Below, piece by piece: positions 1 to 8,764 of a DNA stretch of 64,000 bases. Positions within the stretch are counted from its first letter, which is position 1. The number at the start of each line of letters is the position of its first letter. The stretch comes from Mesorhizobium xinjiangense. Lineage in GTDB: Bacteria; Pseudomonadota; Alphaproteobacteria; Rhizobiales; Rhizobiaceae. Made by a program: the position numbers and the translations under genes. The notes beneath the pieces were generated by a model that was not told the DNA's origin, searched no databases, and saw only the letters and a program-made list of their open reading frames with translations. The stretch is taken from the NCBI RefSeq assembly GCF_009749525.1, contig NZ_WOAC01000018.1:45592-109591 (forward strand), read 5' to 3'.

Positions 1-109
1 GCCGAGCATTGCTTGTGCAAAGGCGGACAAGCGCATTCGACGGCTCGCCGACAACCCTTCAGTCGGCTATCATTCGCCGCCCTGGGGTTGTGCTTGAGGT
101 GTCGCAAGG

Positions 110-2050
110 ATGCAGGAACAAGAAGACGGCGAGACGCATCGCGCGCGCCCGGCGCGAAAGGTGTGGAACCGGCCGCTGCGCACCCTGCTCGGCCTCGCCA
201 TGGTGGCGCTGATCGTGGCGGTGTCGGGCATGCTCGTGCAGCTCGACTACCGCCGCAACCGCGCCGAGGCGATCGCCAACGCCGAATCGGCGATGCATGC
301 GCTGTCGTCGCGCCTCGTCGACCGGTTCGGCGTGATCGCCGCCAATTCGCAGATGCCGGTGACGCTGATCAGCAAGCTGGCGGCGGCCTTTCTCGCACCG
401 CCGCCCGACCTCATGCAGGGCAAGATCGACATCGTGCGCGAGGGGCTGGCCCTGGCGCCGAACCTCGACGGCATCTATGTCGGCTTTCCCGACGGCGCCT
501 TCTTCCACGCCATCCGGCTGGCTTCACCTGCCTGGCAACAGGCGCTCGAGGCGCCGCAGAAGGCAAGCATCGCCATCCGCACGATGACGGCGATCGATCC
601 GGACCGGCGCGAAAGACTTGTCTTTCTCGATGGTGCCGGCACGGCGATGGGCGAACGCAGCCCGCCAGCCTCCGACTTCGATCCGCGCCAGCGGCCATGG
701 TACAAGGCCAGCGCCAGCTCCGGCGAGACTGTTTCCATCGGGCCTTACCGCATGGCGACCACCGGGGCGCTCGGCATGGCGATCGCACGGGCGCATCGCG
801 GCAATCGGCAAATCGTCGTCGGCGCCGACGTGGTGATCGAGACCATTCTCGACTTCCTCGACGCCGAGCGCATCACACCGGAGACGGCGATCTTCATCGC
901 CAATCCGGATGGCCGCGTCGTCATCCACTCCGACCCGCCGATGATGCGCCGCATCGACCTCGAGCGCCAGGACGCGCCCGTTGCACGCGTGATCGAGGAC
1001 CCGCTGGTCCACGCCGTGCTTGAGGCCAATATCGGCGACGACCCCGTTCACCTGACGGCCGGAGACCAGCCCTATCTGGTCACGGCGCGTGCGATCGAGG
1101 ACAGCGTGCTGCTTTCCGGTCACCGCGTCTTCATCGCCGCGCCCATGAACGAATTGCTCGGCCCGACCATTGCCGCACTGCGCCAGGGCCTGGCGGTGTC
1201 GGCCGCAATCATCGCGGCGGCGGTCGTCATCGCGCTCTTTCTGGCGCGGCTCATTTCGAGATCGCTCGACGCGCTGACGGCCAGCGCCGACCGGCTGAAG
1301 GAGCTCGATTTCGCCACGCCGATCGAGGTACCGACCCGCATAAGCGAGATCCACACGCTGGGCAGCGCAATGAACCGGGCGCGCGATGCGATCCACAGCT
1401 TCGCCATGTATGTGCCCAAGGAGTTCGTGCGCCGCGGCATGGAGAGCGGCCGCTTTTCCGGACGCTCGGCGCGGCGCCAGGAGGTGACGGCGCTGTTCAC
1501 CGACATCTACGATTTCACGACGATCAGCGAGAAGAATGCGCCCGAGGACGTGGTGGCGATGCTGTCGGACTATTTCGACATCTTCAGCGAGGTGGTCAAC
1601 GCGCATAACGGCACCATCATCCAGTTCCTCGGTGATTCCGTCTTTGCCATGTGGAACGCTCCGGTCGCCGACGAGCACCATGCCGAACGTGCCTGCCGCT
1701 GCGCGCTCGATGTCGAGCAGCGGCTGAAACAGTTCAATGCCGACCAGCGCGACAAGGGCCTGCCGGAATTTCGCACGCGCTACGGCATCCACACCGGGCA
1801 GGCCCTGGTCGGCAGCGTCGGCGCGGAGGAGCGCCTGCAATACACGGCGATGGGCGACACGATCAATCTCGCCTCGCGGCTCGAAGGCATGAACAAGAAG
1901 CAGGGAACAGTGATCCTGGCCAGCGAGGCGACGGTGAAGCGCTGCGGCGATGCCATCGTCTTTCGCCCGCTCGGTGCGACCAAGGCCAAGGGCCGCACCG
2001 CCGCGGTCAGGATCTACGAGGTGACGGGCGCGGCACCGGAGACGGCGTAG
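110..2050 (+). CDS. Cache-HAMP adenylate/guanylate cyclase (class III)
   Basis: Predicted inner-membrane receptor that makes a cyclic nucleotide from ATP or GTP. Seen in the sequence: a short cytoplasmic N-terminus, a first membrane helix at about residues 26-46, a long periplasmic Cache-type sensor region (about 47-355), a second helix (about 360-381), a HAMP-like linker (to about 435) and a C-terminal class III cyclase domain (about 455-640). The two metal-binding aspartates are at about Asp465 (in FTDIYDF) and Asp509 (in FLGDSVFA). The signature QYTAMGDTINLASRLEG is intact, so the enzyme looks active. At 646 aa it matches rhizobial receptor cyclases. The ligand and the choice of ATP or GTP cannot be read from the sequence. 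It stands alone, followed by an AI-2E family permease. Confidence 0.9.
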   Translation: MQEQEDGETHRARPARKVWNRPLRTLLGLAMVALIVAVSGMLVQLDYRRNRAEAIANAESAMHALSSRLVDRFGVIAANSQMPVTLISKLAAAFLAPPPDLMQGKIDIVREGLALAPNLDGIYVGFPDGAFFHAIRLASPAWQQALEAPQKASIAIRTMTAIDPDRRERLVFLDGAGTAMGERSPPASDFDPRQRPWYKASASSGETVSIGPYRMATTGALGMAIARAHRGNRQIVVGADVVIETILDFLDAERITPETAIFIANPDGRVVIHSDPPMMRRIDLERQDAPVARVIEDPLVHAVLEANIGDDPVHLTAGDQPYLVTARAIEDSVLLSGHRVFIAAPMNELLGPTIAALRQGLAVSAAIIAAAVVIALFLARLISRSLDALTASADRLKELDFATPIEVPTRISEIHTLGSAMNRARDAIHSFAMYVPKEFVRRGMESGRFSGRSARRQEVTALFTDIYDFTTISEKNAPEDVVAMLSDYFDIFSEVVNAHNGTIIQFLGDSVFAMWNAPVADEHHAERACRCALDVEQRLKQFNADQRDKGLPEFRTRYGIHTGQALVGSVGAEERLQYTAMGDTINLASRLEGMNKKQGTVILASEATVKRCGDAIVFRPLGATKAKGRTAAVRIYEVTGAAPETA

Positions 2051-2197
2051 GCGCCCCGCAAGAGGACCATCCTCCCACCGTTAGCCCCAGTTCGCGGCCG
2101 CGCAGCGCGGCAAGCCATTTGACTCCGGTGCCGCTTTCGGGCAGGCACAGCTTGCCAAATGGCGGACGTTGCGTGACAACGTCGCGACTGTTCAGGA

Positions 2198-3385
2198 ATG
2201 CGGCCCTCAACCATGGATCGTCCGGTCCTCCCCCAGGAGCCACCCTGGCTCGGCTCATCGATTTCGAAACGGGTAGCGCTGATCCCGCCGCTTTCGGCTG
2301 CCCGCTGGCTGCTCGTCCTGGTCGTCGCAGCCGGGATCTATTTCTTCCACGATTTCCTCGTGCCGGTGCTGGCCGCGCTCGTCATCGGCTTTGCAAGCTG
2401 GCCGCTCTACCGTCCATTGCCGGAGCGGCTCGGCGGCAACCGCGCGCTCGCGGCAACCCTCGCCATCCTGATGATCCTGCTGTTTCTCGTGGTGCCGATC
2501 ACGCTGGCCGTCAGCTACACGGCCGAGGAGATCGGCGTCTGGATCCGCTGGGCCGTGGAGGCCAACGAAACGGGTGCGCCGACGCCGGACTGGATCGTCA
2601 ACCTGCCGATCGTCGGCGAATGGCTCAACGCGCAGTGGACGCGCCATATCGGCCATCCCGGCGCATTGGGCGAACTGGCGCAGATCGTCAGCGGCGCCAA
2701 TATCGGCAACATCTACCGCGCCCTGCTGGCGACCGGCTCGGGCGCGTTCAACATCGTGCTGACGCTGCTATTCATGATGATCGTGCTCTTCTTCGTCTAC
2801 AAGGACGGAGATACCTTCGCCGATCAGCTCGACCGGCTGGGCGAGCGCATCCTGCCGGCGCGCTGGGAACGCATATCACGCGTCGTCCCGGCCACCATCC
2901 GCTCGACCGTGACGGGCACGACGCTGATCGCCGTCGGCGAAGGCATCGTGCTCGGCACGGCCTACTGGATCGCCGGCGTCCCCTCCCCGGTCACGCTCGG
3001 TGTGCTGACCGGCCTGATGGCGCTCGTGCCCGGCGGCGCGCCGCTCTCCATGACGCTGGTGTCGGTCTATCTGGTGGCCAGCGGATCGCCGATCGCCGGC
3101 GTCGCACTGTTCGCCTGGGGCAGCCTCGAGCTCTTCGTCGTCGACAAGACGATCCGGCCGAAACTGGTCGGCGGCCCGATCAGCCTGCCGTTCCTGCCGA
3201 CCTTCTTCGGCCTCATCGGCGGCGTGAAGACGATGGGCTTTCTCGGCTTGTTCATCGGTCCGGTGCTGATGGCCCTGCTCGTCGCCATCTGGCGCGAATG
3301 GGTGCGCGAGGCCGAGATCGCGCTTGCCGCGGAAAGCACGCCCTCGAAGCATCCCTCCCCGGATCCGAAAGAAGCCGGCGACTAA
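2198..3385 (+). CDS. AI-2E family (DUF20) transporter/permease
   Basis: Polytopic inner-membrane protein of the AI-2E exporter/PerM family, 395 aa. Hydrophobic helices occur near the N-terminus (about residues 35-90) and as a cluster in the second half (about 180-380), with the family-typical hydrophilic region between them that carries the conserved VNLPIVGEWLNAQW stretch. The C-terminal GLIGGVKTMGFLGLFIGPVLMALL segment is a hallmark of the family. An in-frame ATG five codons downstream (MDRPV) could be the true start. The transported substrate is not predictable, since family members export autoinducer-2, ions or other solutes. An inverted repeat (2114-2121 with 2156-2163) lies in the upstream gap. 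Confidence 0.88.
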   Translation: MRPSTMDRPVLPQEPPWLGSSISKRVALIPPLSAARWLLVLVVAAGIYFFHDFLVPVLAALVIGFASWPLYRPLPERLGGNRALAATLAILMILLFLVVPITLAVSYTAEEIGVWIRWAVEANETGAPTPDWIVNLPIVGEWLNAQWTRHIGHPGALGELAQIVSGANIGNIYRALLATGSGAFNIVLTLLFMMIVLFFVYKDGDTFADQLDRLGERILPARWERISRVVPATIRSTVTGTTLIAVGEGIVLGTAYWIAGVPSPVTLGVLTGLMALVPGGAPLSMTLVSVYLVASGSPIAGVALFAWGSLELFVVDKTIRPKLVGGPISLPFLPTFFGLIGGVKTMGFLGLFIGPVLMALLVAIWREWVREAEIALAAESTPSKHPSPDPKEAGD

Positions 3386-3414
3386 ACAGTTTGCGCGCGT
3401 TCGCCGCGGGCGGA

Positions 3415-4833
3415 TCAAACCGCCATGCGGCTTCTATGCTGCGCCAGGGCCGCTGCGCTCCAGAAGCCGGCACACAGCGTCGTCGCGCCGATGCCCACCG
3501 CGATCAGAACGACTCCATAGCCCCCTGTCAGCGACCACAGCCAGGCGGCCGCCAGCGGTGCGAGCGCCTGCATCAGGTTCATCGGGGCGACCAGGACGCC
3601 GTTGATGGCGCCATAGGCCTCGCGGCTGACCATCCCCGGCACCGCCAGGCCGCGCACGATGGTGATCATGCCGTTGGCCGCGCCGTAGAAGGCGGCGATC
3701 GCCGCGAGGACGACCACCTGCGGCGGCGCCCAGGCGAAGCCGATCACGGCAAGCGGGAAGATGATGACGATCATCGAGCCGATCGAGCGGACCGGCGCAT
3801 GCGGCGCGAACAGCCAGATCAGGATGCGGCCGGCCACCTGGGCCGGCCCGATGACGGCCATGACGGTGACGACGCCGGCCGCGTTCAAGCCGCGTTCCAG
3901 AAGCAAAGGGTAAAGGTGGAATGTGAGCGTCGAGAAGGCCGCGGCATAGGAGACGAAGGCCAGCATCAGCGCCCAGAAGACAGGCCGGCGAATGGCCCAG
4001 GCGACGGCCTCGCGCCCGGCCAGCGCCGGCGCGTCATGCGAATGGCGGGGCGGAAGCCGAAAGTCCCTGGCCGGATCGATTGCAAAGCCGTAAAGCCCGC
4101 CGCAGACGACGATGTTGATCACGCCGAGCACCATGAGGGCGCCGCGCCAGTCATAGGCATCGATCAGAAACTGGATCAGGGGGATGAAGACGGTGGAGGC
4201 AAAGCCGCCCCACAGCGTGACGGCGGTTATGCCGCGCCGCGACCTGTCCGCGCCGACGCGCCGGGTGATCACGGCGAAAGCGGGCTCGTAGAGCGTTGCA
4301 GCCTGAAGACAGCCGATCCCCGCGAAGATGACGTAGAAGACAACGATGTCGGCCACCTGCGACCAGGCCAGAAGCAAAAGACCGGCGGCAACGGCGGCAA
4401 GGCTCATCACATAGCGCCCTCGCCCGCGATCGATCGCCGCGCCCACCGGATAGGCCGCGACACCCGCCAGCGCCATGCCGAGGGTTGCTGCGCCGTAGAT
4501 CTGCGGCTTCGACCAGCCGAGGTCGACGCGCATGGCTTCGGCGATCAGGGGAAAGCTGTAGAAGAGCGACCCCCACGAGCATATCTGGGCAATGCCCAGC
4601 GCCGTGATCAGCCAACCTGCGCCTGTTTGAGCGTTCTGCGATCCGGATGTGTCATGGTTCAGCGTCTCGAGAAGCTGCAGAGCGTAGGGATGCACCTCGC
4701 CCTTGGGCTGCGAGCCGGCGGAAAAGGCCTTGAACCTGTCTCCCCCCACCCGGTTCACGATCGCCTCGGCAAGGATCGACCGGGCCGAGTTTCCGGTACA
4801 CAGGAAAAGGACGTTCAGCGGGCTGTCGCTCAT
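3415..4833 (-). CDS. Chimera: truncated ArsC-type arsenate reductase N-terminus fused to MFS transporter
   Basis: One uninterrupted 472-aa frame. Residues 1 to about 64 match the start of a low-molecular-weight-phosphatase-type arsenate reductase, with the P-loop CTGNSARS (Cys12 to Arg18 and Ser19) and the [17 protein letters not shown] segment. At about residue 65 this breaks off and a 12-helix major facilitator starts ([21 protein letters not shown]) and runs to the end. The second half of ArsC, which holds the resolving cysteines and the catalytic aspartate loop, is missing, so reductase activity is unlikely. The gene starts 10 bp after the arsR stop with a good GGAG site, so it is probably co-transcribed and arsenic-regulated. 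Rhizobia are known to have MFS arsenite exporters (ArsK). That role for the MFS half is inference from context. Confidence 0.85.
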   Translation of the reverse strand: MSDSPLNVLFLCTGNSARSILAEAIVNRVGGDRFKAFSAGSQPKGEVHPYALQLLETLNHDTSGSQNAQTGAGWLITALGIAQICSWGSLFYSFPLIAEAMRVDLGWSKPQIYGAATLGMALAGVAAYPVGAAIDRGRGRYVMSLAAVAAGLLLLAWSQVADIVVFYVIFAGIGCLQAATLYEPAFAVITRRVGADRSRRGITAVTLWGGFASTVFIPLIQFLIDAYDWRGALMVLGVINIVVCGGLYGFAIDPARDFRLPPRHSHDAPALAGREAVAWAIRRPVFWALMLAFVSYAAAFSTLTFHLYPLLLERGLNAAGVVTVMAVIGPAQVAGRILIWLFAPHAPVRSIGSMIVIIFPLAVIGFAWAPPQVVVLAAIAAFYGAANGMITIVRGLAVPGMVSREAYGAINGVLVAPMNLMQALAPLAAAWLWSLTGGYGVVLIAVGIGATTLCAGFWSAAALAQHRSRMAV

Positions 4834-4843
4834 CGGAAAACTC

Positions 4844-5176
4844 CTAACATTTGCACGTTACGGCTTCGATCACAGGACGGCAGAGCTCGGGCGCCCCGTT
4901 GCAGCAGTCCTCCATCAGGTAGGCGAGCAGGTCGCGGAACCCGGTCATGTCGGCAAAATAGCGAATGACACGGCCCTCGCGCTCGGCCCGCACCAGCCCT
5001 GCATGGGAGAGGATCTTCAAATGGGTCGAGGCAGTGTTCTGCACGGTGTCGAGACACGCAGCGATCTCGCCCGCCGGAATGCCCTCCGCCCCCGCCTTGA
5101 CCAGCAGCCGGAAGATTTCGAGCCGGGTTTCCTGGCCGAGTGCGGCGAGCGCGGCAAGCGCAGTCTTCTTTTCCAT
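4844..5176 (-). CDS. arsR: ArsR/SmtB-family metalloregulator (arsenic-type)
   Basis: Winged-helix repressor of 110 aa. The DNA-recognition region is around residues 40-60 ([20 protein letters not shown]). The C-terminus carries a cysteine cluster, Cys91, Cys92, Cys99, Cys108 and Cys110. The Cys-Cys-x6-Cys part resembles the C-terminal arsenite site described for the Acidithiobacillus-type ArsR, although the spacing differs by one residue. Predicted role: repress its own operon and release DNA on binding trivalent arsenic or antimony. It is first in the operon, 10 bp ahead of the arsC-MFS chimera, and diverges from the DUF4168 gene across a 237-bp gap that should hold its operator. Confidence 0.88.
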   Translation of the reverse strand: MEKKTALAALAALGQETRLEIFRLLVKAGAEGIPAGEIAACLDTVQNTASTHLKILSHAGLVRAEREGRVIRYFADMTGFRDLLAYLMEDCCNGAPELCRPVIEAVTCKC

Positions 5177-5413
5177 ATATCTGCAATTCCCGATTTATCG
5201 CTTTCTATAAGAGCGGATCGCCACGATGTAAAGGCCGCAACGGGCACAGATATCCGCTTCGGTGCGGAGCGCTTTCAATTGAACGGATCACATAACGGTC
5301 ACGGTTTCCTTTTGCCGGAAATCAAAACTGAGAAGGACCGTCACATTGTCATCGCGGCGTGCTGGACAATGGCCCGACTGAAATCTTCATCTTACCCAGG
5401 AAGGATCTGACTC

Positions 5414-5797
5414 GTGAAAATTCGGACCAGTCTCAAAATCTTGCTCACGGCGGCTTGCTTGTCGATGTCCGCCGGTCTTGCGACCCAAGCGATGGCGCAG
5501 GAAACACAAGCGCCGGCGGCTCAGTCAGCGGAATTCGGCGACGAGAAGCTGCAATCCTTCGCTGTTGCGCTGGTAAAGGTTCAGTCCGTTCAGCAGGAAT
5601 ATGCCCAAAAGCTGCAAGCGACCGGCTCAGAAGAAGAGCAAGCGACATTGCAGCAGGAAGCCACCGGGAAAATGATGGAAGCCGTCGAGACGACGGACGG
5701 CATCTCCGTCGATGAATACAATCAGGTCATCACGGCTGCCCAGACCGATCCCGAGTTGGCCCAGCGTATAACGGACTTCATGAAACAACCGGAATAA
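5414..5797 (+). CDS. DUF4168 periplasmic protein
   Basis: Small exported protein (127 aa) starting with GTG, preceded by an AGGAAGGA ribosome site about 8 bases upstream. Residues 1-28 form a typical Sec signal peptide ending in ATQAMA, with cleavage expected just after. The mature part is hydrophilic, helical and rich in Gln, Glu and Ala, and matches DUF4168, a family of unknown function in proteobacteria and cyanobacteria. It diverges from arsR, so the two may share regulatory DNA, but no arsenic link is shown. A strong hairpin at 5855-5884 probably ends its transcript. Confidence 0.75.
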   Translation: MKIRTSLKILLTAACLSMSAGLATQAMAQETQAPAAQSAEFGDEKLQSFAVALVKVQSVQQEYAQKLQATGSEEEQATLQQEATGKMMEAVETTDGISVDEYNQVITAAQTDPELAQRITDFMKQPE

Positions 5798-5854
5798 CGC
5801 CGTTGCGCCATTGCGCTACGGCGAAGGCCGAACAGCCTCTTGATCACCACCCGC

Positions 5855-5884
5855 AGCCCGTCGCTCTCCCCGAGCGGCGGGCTT
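5855..5884 (+). terminator. Probable terminator after DUF4168 gene
   Basis: Strong hairpin with arms AGCCCG-T-CGCTC and GAGCG-G-CGGGCT around a TCCCC loop. Only a short, weak T-rich tail follows, so termination is likely but not certain. Confidence 0.5.
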
Positions 5885-5889
5885 GCGCT

Positions 5890-5999
5890 TAGAACATGTC
5901 CCGCGCAAATGGAATCGTTTGGGCGGGACATGTTTCAGCATATTGATCTTGCGCGCATATCTTTGCTTCAAACGTTTCTGTTTGAAGCGAACGCGCGAT
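5890..5999 (+). repeat. RIME-like palindromic repeat, copy A (full length)
   Basis: About 110 bp made of two imperfect palindromes. The outer one is built on CATGTCCCGC...GCGGGACATG and the inner one on CTTCAAACG...GTTTGAAGC, joined by a linker with TATTGATCT and GCGCGCATATC. The same architecture recurs at 18837-18950 and 33902-34015, and partial versions occur at 6701-6751, 25962-25999 and 49162-49226. It resembles the Rhizobium intergenic mosaic elements and the Brucella Bru-RS palindromes. The family name is inference. Confidence 0.8.
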
Positions 6000-6150
6000 A
6001 GAGTTCCGCAATCGCCGGCCTTGACGCCCCCCTCCGGGCTTACCTCTTCCGTATCGCCAGCAGAATCTGTGCCACGTCCGGCAACGTTGTGATGTCACCT
6101 CGAATGCCTGCCTAATGTCTGCAACAATTTGAATTTTCTTGGAAAATTGA

Positions 6151-6226
6151 TGGTGCCCAGGGGCGGAATCGAACCACCGACACGCGGATTTTCAATCCGC
6201 TGCTCTACCAACTGAGCTACCTGGGC
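6151..6226 (-). tRNA. tRNA-Phe (GAA)
   Basis: The minus strand folds as a complete 76-nt cloverleaf: acceptor GCCCAGG with CCTGGGC, D stem GCTC/GAGC, anticodon stem GCGGA/TCCGC with loop TTGAAAA (anticodon GAA), T stem GGTGG/CCGCC with loop TTCGATT, discriminator A and an encoded CCA end. Confidence 0.97.
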
Positions 6227-6470
6227 AGGACCGCGGCAAGCGGGTCCGAAGCGTTTCGGAACGTCCGTCCGGTCCGCCGAAAGCGCGTGGGTTATAGCAC
6301 GAGATTTTAGCCTGTCCAGCGCGCGACGGCATATTTCCGACAGAAAAGATCATCCCTCCTTCTTGCCGCCCGGCAAGCAGTGGATTGCCGCGGCTTCGCC
6401 GCCCTTATGGCGCGCGCAGCGCGTGCACAAAGCGGGATCGCCCATCGCTTCCGCCTGGCGAGGCGCCGAT

Positions 6471-6674
6471 CTAATCCTCCGCTTCCGATGAACTGTCGAG
6501 CGGCTCGCCCGGGATCGCATAGGACCCCGACAGCCAGCGGTTCAGGTCGATGTCCTTGCAGCGCTTGGAGCAGAAAGGATAGGTCTCGCGCAGGGACGGC
6601 TTGCCGCATTCGGGGCAGCCGATCTTTGGGCGCAGCGGCGTGACCTTGGCAGTTGGATCCGTCGTCATGCTCAT
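6471..6674 (-). CDS. yacG: DNA gyrase inhibitor YacG (zinc-finger)
   Basis: 67-aa zinc protein. The four ligands sit in CPECGK and CSKRCKD, the Cys4 pattern of YacG, followed by the conserved [15 protein letters not shown] segment. In E. coli, YacG binds the GyrB C-terminal region and blocks DNA binding by gyrase. It follows maf on the same strand, 74 bp downstream, the usual rhizobial order. A collapsed copy of the dispersed palindromic repeat lies between the two genes. Confidence 0.93.
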   Translation of the reverse strand: MSMTTDPTAKVTPLRPKIGCPECGKPSLRETYPFCSKRCKDIDLNRWLSGSYAIPGEPLDSSSEAED

Positions 6675-6700
6675 TCCCGTTCGTCCTGGATCGGTTCACC

Positions 6701-6751
6701 GCTTAAAGCATGTCCCGCTCAAACATTTCCGTTTGAAGCGAATGCGCGCTA
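6701..6751 (+). repeat. RIME-like repeat, copy B (collapsed)
   Basis: Contains the left end (GCATGTCCCGCTCAAAC) joined directly to the right end (GTTTGAAGCGAATGCGCGCTAG); the linker and the other two arms are missing. The terminal CTA at 6749-6751 is the stop codon of maf read on the minus strand. Just upstream, 6689-6699 (GATCGGTTCAC) is a fragment of the second repeat family seen at 34015-34125. Confidence 0.7.
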
Positions 6752-7381
6752 GGCGACGCGGGTGCCCGACAGCCAGTTGAAATGCACCTTGTAGCCTTCG
6801 CCGGCAAGAAGCCCCACGGTCTCGTAGAGCGGCAGTCCCACCACATTGGTGTAGGAGCCGATCAGCTTGACCACGAAGGTTCCGGCCAGCCCCTGCACGG
6901 CGTAACCGCCGGCCTTGCCGCGCCACTCGCCGGAGGCCAGGTAGCTTTCCAGCTCCTCGCGCGACAGCCGCTTGAAACGCACGCGCGTCTCGACGAGCTT
7001 CTGGCGCTGCTTGCCGGACGGCGCGACCAGACAGACCCCGGTATAGACACGGTGCGCGCGGCCCGACAAAAGCCTGAGGCAGTTCGATGCCTCGTCGAGC
7101 ATTTCCGCCTTGGGCAGGATACGCCGGCCGACCGCGACCACCGTGTCGGCGGCCAGCACATAGGCGGCCTCGGCTTCGGCTTCGCGTTTCAACGCATCGA
7201 CCGCGGCCTCCGCCTTGGCCTTTGCCAGGCGTTTGGCGAGCGAGCGCGGATGTTCCGAACGCGCCGGCGTCTCGTCGATGTCGGTCGGCAGCAACCGGTC
7301 GGGCTCTATGCCCGCCTGCTGGAGCAGTTCGACGCGTCGCGGAGACCCCGAGGCAAGCACCAGCTTCTGGAAGACGCTCAT
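6749..7381 (-). CDS. maf: Maf-family nucleotide pyrophosphatase
   Basis: 210-aa Maf/YhdE-like protein that hydrolyses non-canonical or surplus nucleoside triphosphates to monophosphates in the cytoplasm. The N-terminal signature [15 protein letters not shown] (about residues 10-24) and the later [15 protein letters not shown] and GGYAVQG motifs, which hold the catalytic acidic and lysine residues, are present. The length is normal for the family. It lies between infA and yacG, the usual alphaproteobacterial arrangement. Its stop codon lies inside the end of repeat copy B. Confidence 0.92.
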   Translation of the reverse strand: MSVFQKLVLASGSPRRVELLQQAGIEPDRLLPTDIDETPARSEHPRSLAKRLAKAKAEAAVDALKREAEAEAAYVLAADTVVAVGRRILPKAEMLDEASNCLRLLSGRAHRVYTGVCLVAPSGKQRQKLVETRVRFKRLSREELESYLASGEWRGKAGGYAVQGLAGTFVVKLIGSYTNVVGLPLYETVGLLAGEGYKVHFNWLSGTRVA

Positions 7382-7429
7382 CGATTTCCTGCCGCCACGT
7401 GAGAATCGCCGACTCGTGCCGCCAATGGC

Positions 7430-7648
7430 TTACTTGAAACGATAGGTGATGCGGCCCTTGGTCAGGTCATAGGGCGTCATTTCGACCAGCACCTTGTCGC
7501 CGGTCAGCACGCGGATGCGGTTCTTGCGCATGCGTCCGGCGGTGTGAGCAATGATTTCGTGATCGTTTTCGAGCTTGACGCGGAACATCGCATTGGGGAG
7601 CAATTCCGTGACGGTGCCCGGAAATTCCAGGACTTCTTCCTTCGGCAT
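7430..7648 (-). CDS. infA: Translation initiation factor IF-1
   Basis: 72-aa OB-fold protein, the canonical IF-1 length. It has the conserved [20 protein letters not shown] stretch and ends in [11 protein letters not shown]. It binds the ribosomal A site on the 30S subunit and assists IF-2 and IF-3 during initiation. The longer open frame upstream is not coding; the start used here (MPKEEVLEF) is the conserved one and has AAAAGG about 6 bases upstream. It sits between the phosphatase gene and maf, as in other Rhizobiales. Confidence 0.97.
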   Translation of the reverse strand: MPKEEVLEFPGTVTELLPNAMFRVKLENDHEIIAHTAGRMRKNRIRVLTGDKVLVEMTPYDLTKGRITYRFK

Positions 7649-7791
7649 TCGGTACCTTTTCGTTGAACGTGACCTGGCGGGAACGCTGCCCGCCGGAGTT
7701 TGCGCGGAACCTATATGATAATGTGATCCTTGTGAACACGCATATTCGTCTCGCATGCTCAGGCTCAAGTCAGCCCAAGTCGGACCCCGAG

Positions 7792-8283
7792 TCAGACTTT
7801 GAAACGCCCGGCGATGCGTTTGGCCAGCCGATCGCGCAGATCGCGATAGGCTGTGAGAATCTGCTCGCGCGTTCCTCCGACGATCGACGGATCGGGCATC
7901 GGCCAGTATTCGACGTTCACGGCCATCGATCGCGTCAGTTCGAGTGCGGCGTGATGGGCCTCCGGCGCCAGGGTCACGATGAGATCGAAATAGTCGTCCT
8001 CCAGCTCGTCCAGCGTGCGCGGCTGGCGCTCGGCCAGGCCGAGGCCCCATTCGGCCAGCACCGCATCGACGAAGGGATCGCGTTCTCCGGCGCGCACACC
8101 CGCCGAGGCCACGAAGACCGTCGACGGCAGGTCCCGGCGCGCCAGCGCTTCGGCCATCGGCGAGCGGATGGCGTTCATGCCGCACACGAACAGGATCGAG
8201 CCGGGCGGCTTGTCGCCTTCGCCGCCAAGCGGCGCTCCCGGCTCCCGCGGCTGCCCCGGCGCCGCGTTCATCACCCGCGCCAA
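7792..8283 (-). CDS. Low-molecular-weight protein-tyrosine-phosphatase-family protein
   Basis: 163 aa. The P-loop is CGMNAIRS (Cys34 to Arg40 and Ser41), matching the C-x5-R-S catalytic loop, and a downstream PDP motif ([11 protein letters not shown]) supplies the general acid Asp. The first 25 residues are a low-complexity, Gly/Pro-rich extension, so the true start may be internal. It overlaps the UPF0262 gene by 13 bp, which indicates translational coupling. Database names for this syntenic gene often read 'arsenate reductase', but it lacks an arsenate-type cysteine relay that I can identify. Its substrate is unknown. Confidence 0.82.
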   Translation of the reverse strand: MARVMNAAPGQPREPGAPLGGEGDKPPGSILFVCGMNAIRSPMAEALARRDLPSTVFVASAGVRAGERDPFVDAVLAEWGLGLAERQPRTLDELEDDYFDLIVTLAPEAHHAALELTRSMAVNVEYWPMPDPSIVGGTREQILTAYRDLRDRLAKRIAGRFKV

Positions 8284-8759
8284 TGCAGGACGCAGACCAG
8301 GGTGAAGAGCCGGCGCGCAGTGTCGAAATCGACCTCGATCTTGCCCGCCAGCCTCTCCTTGAGCGTCTGTGAGCCCTCATTGTGCAGCCCGCGCCGGCCC
8401 ATGTCGATCGCCTCGATCTGGCTCGGCGTGGCGGTGCGGATCGCCTCGTAATAGCTCTCGCAGATGAGGAAATAGTCCTTCACGATGCGCCTGAACGGCG
8501 CCAGCGACAGGATATGCGTCACCACTTGCGCGCCGTCGTCGCGGCTGATGGCGAAGACGAGCTTGGAATCGACAAGCGACAGCCCGAGCTTGTAGGGACC
8601 GCCCTCTCCGTGGCCGACCGGCCGGAAGCTGTTTTCCTCGATCAGGTCGAAGATCGCCACCGCTCGCTCATGCTCGATGTCGGGCGTTGCCCGGCCGATG
8701 GACTCGTCGAGTTCGACATCGATCAGACGGTCTTTCGGCAGGCCTCCCGACATCGGCAA
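8271..8759 (-). CDS. UPF0262 family protein
   Basis: 162-aa protein of a family almost limited to Alphaproteobacteria, with no established function. The conserved core runs from [12 protein letters not shown] through [16 protein letters not shown] to the [20 protein letters not shown] helix. It lies 5 bp downstream of hisD and overlaps the phosphatase gene, so hisD, UPF0262 and the phosphatase probably share one transcript. A second ATG two codons in (MSGG) is an equally plausible start. Confidence 0.9.
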   Translation of the reverse strand: MPMSGGLPKDRLIDVELDESIGRATPDIEHERAVAIFDLIEENSFRPVGHGEGGPYKLGLSLVDSKLVFAISRDDGAQVVTHILSLAPFRRIVKDYFLICESYYEAIRTATPSQIEAIDMGRRGLHNEGSQTLKERLAGKIEVDFDTARRLFTLVCVLHWRG

Positions 8760-8764
8760 CCGTC

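Larger units (their letters stand above)
5798..6150. other. Gene-free stretch with terminator and RIME-like repeat
   Basis: This 353-bp stretch has no convincing reading frame. It contains the DUF4168 terminator hairpin (5855-5884) and a full-length copy of the dispersed palindromic repeat (5890-5999). The remainder, up to the end of tRNA-Phe, shows nothing recognisable. Confidence 0.6.

Noticed and set aside
1651..4968. A very long plus-strand open frame (over 1100 codons) across 1.6-5.0 kb
   Set aside because: It lies in another frame over the cyclase, the permease and the MFS gene and has the Arg/Ala-rich, repeat-poor composition of GC-rich shadow frames. The genes it overlaps have clear conserved motifs.
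7792..8283. Calling the second LMW-phosphatase-fold gene an arsenate reductase
   Set aside because: It is in the conserved hisD-infA block, not near arsR, and I cannot see the cysteine relay of thioredoxin-linked ArsC.
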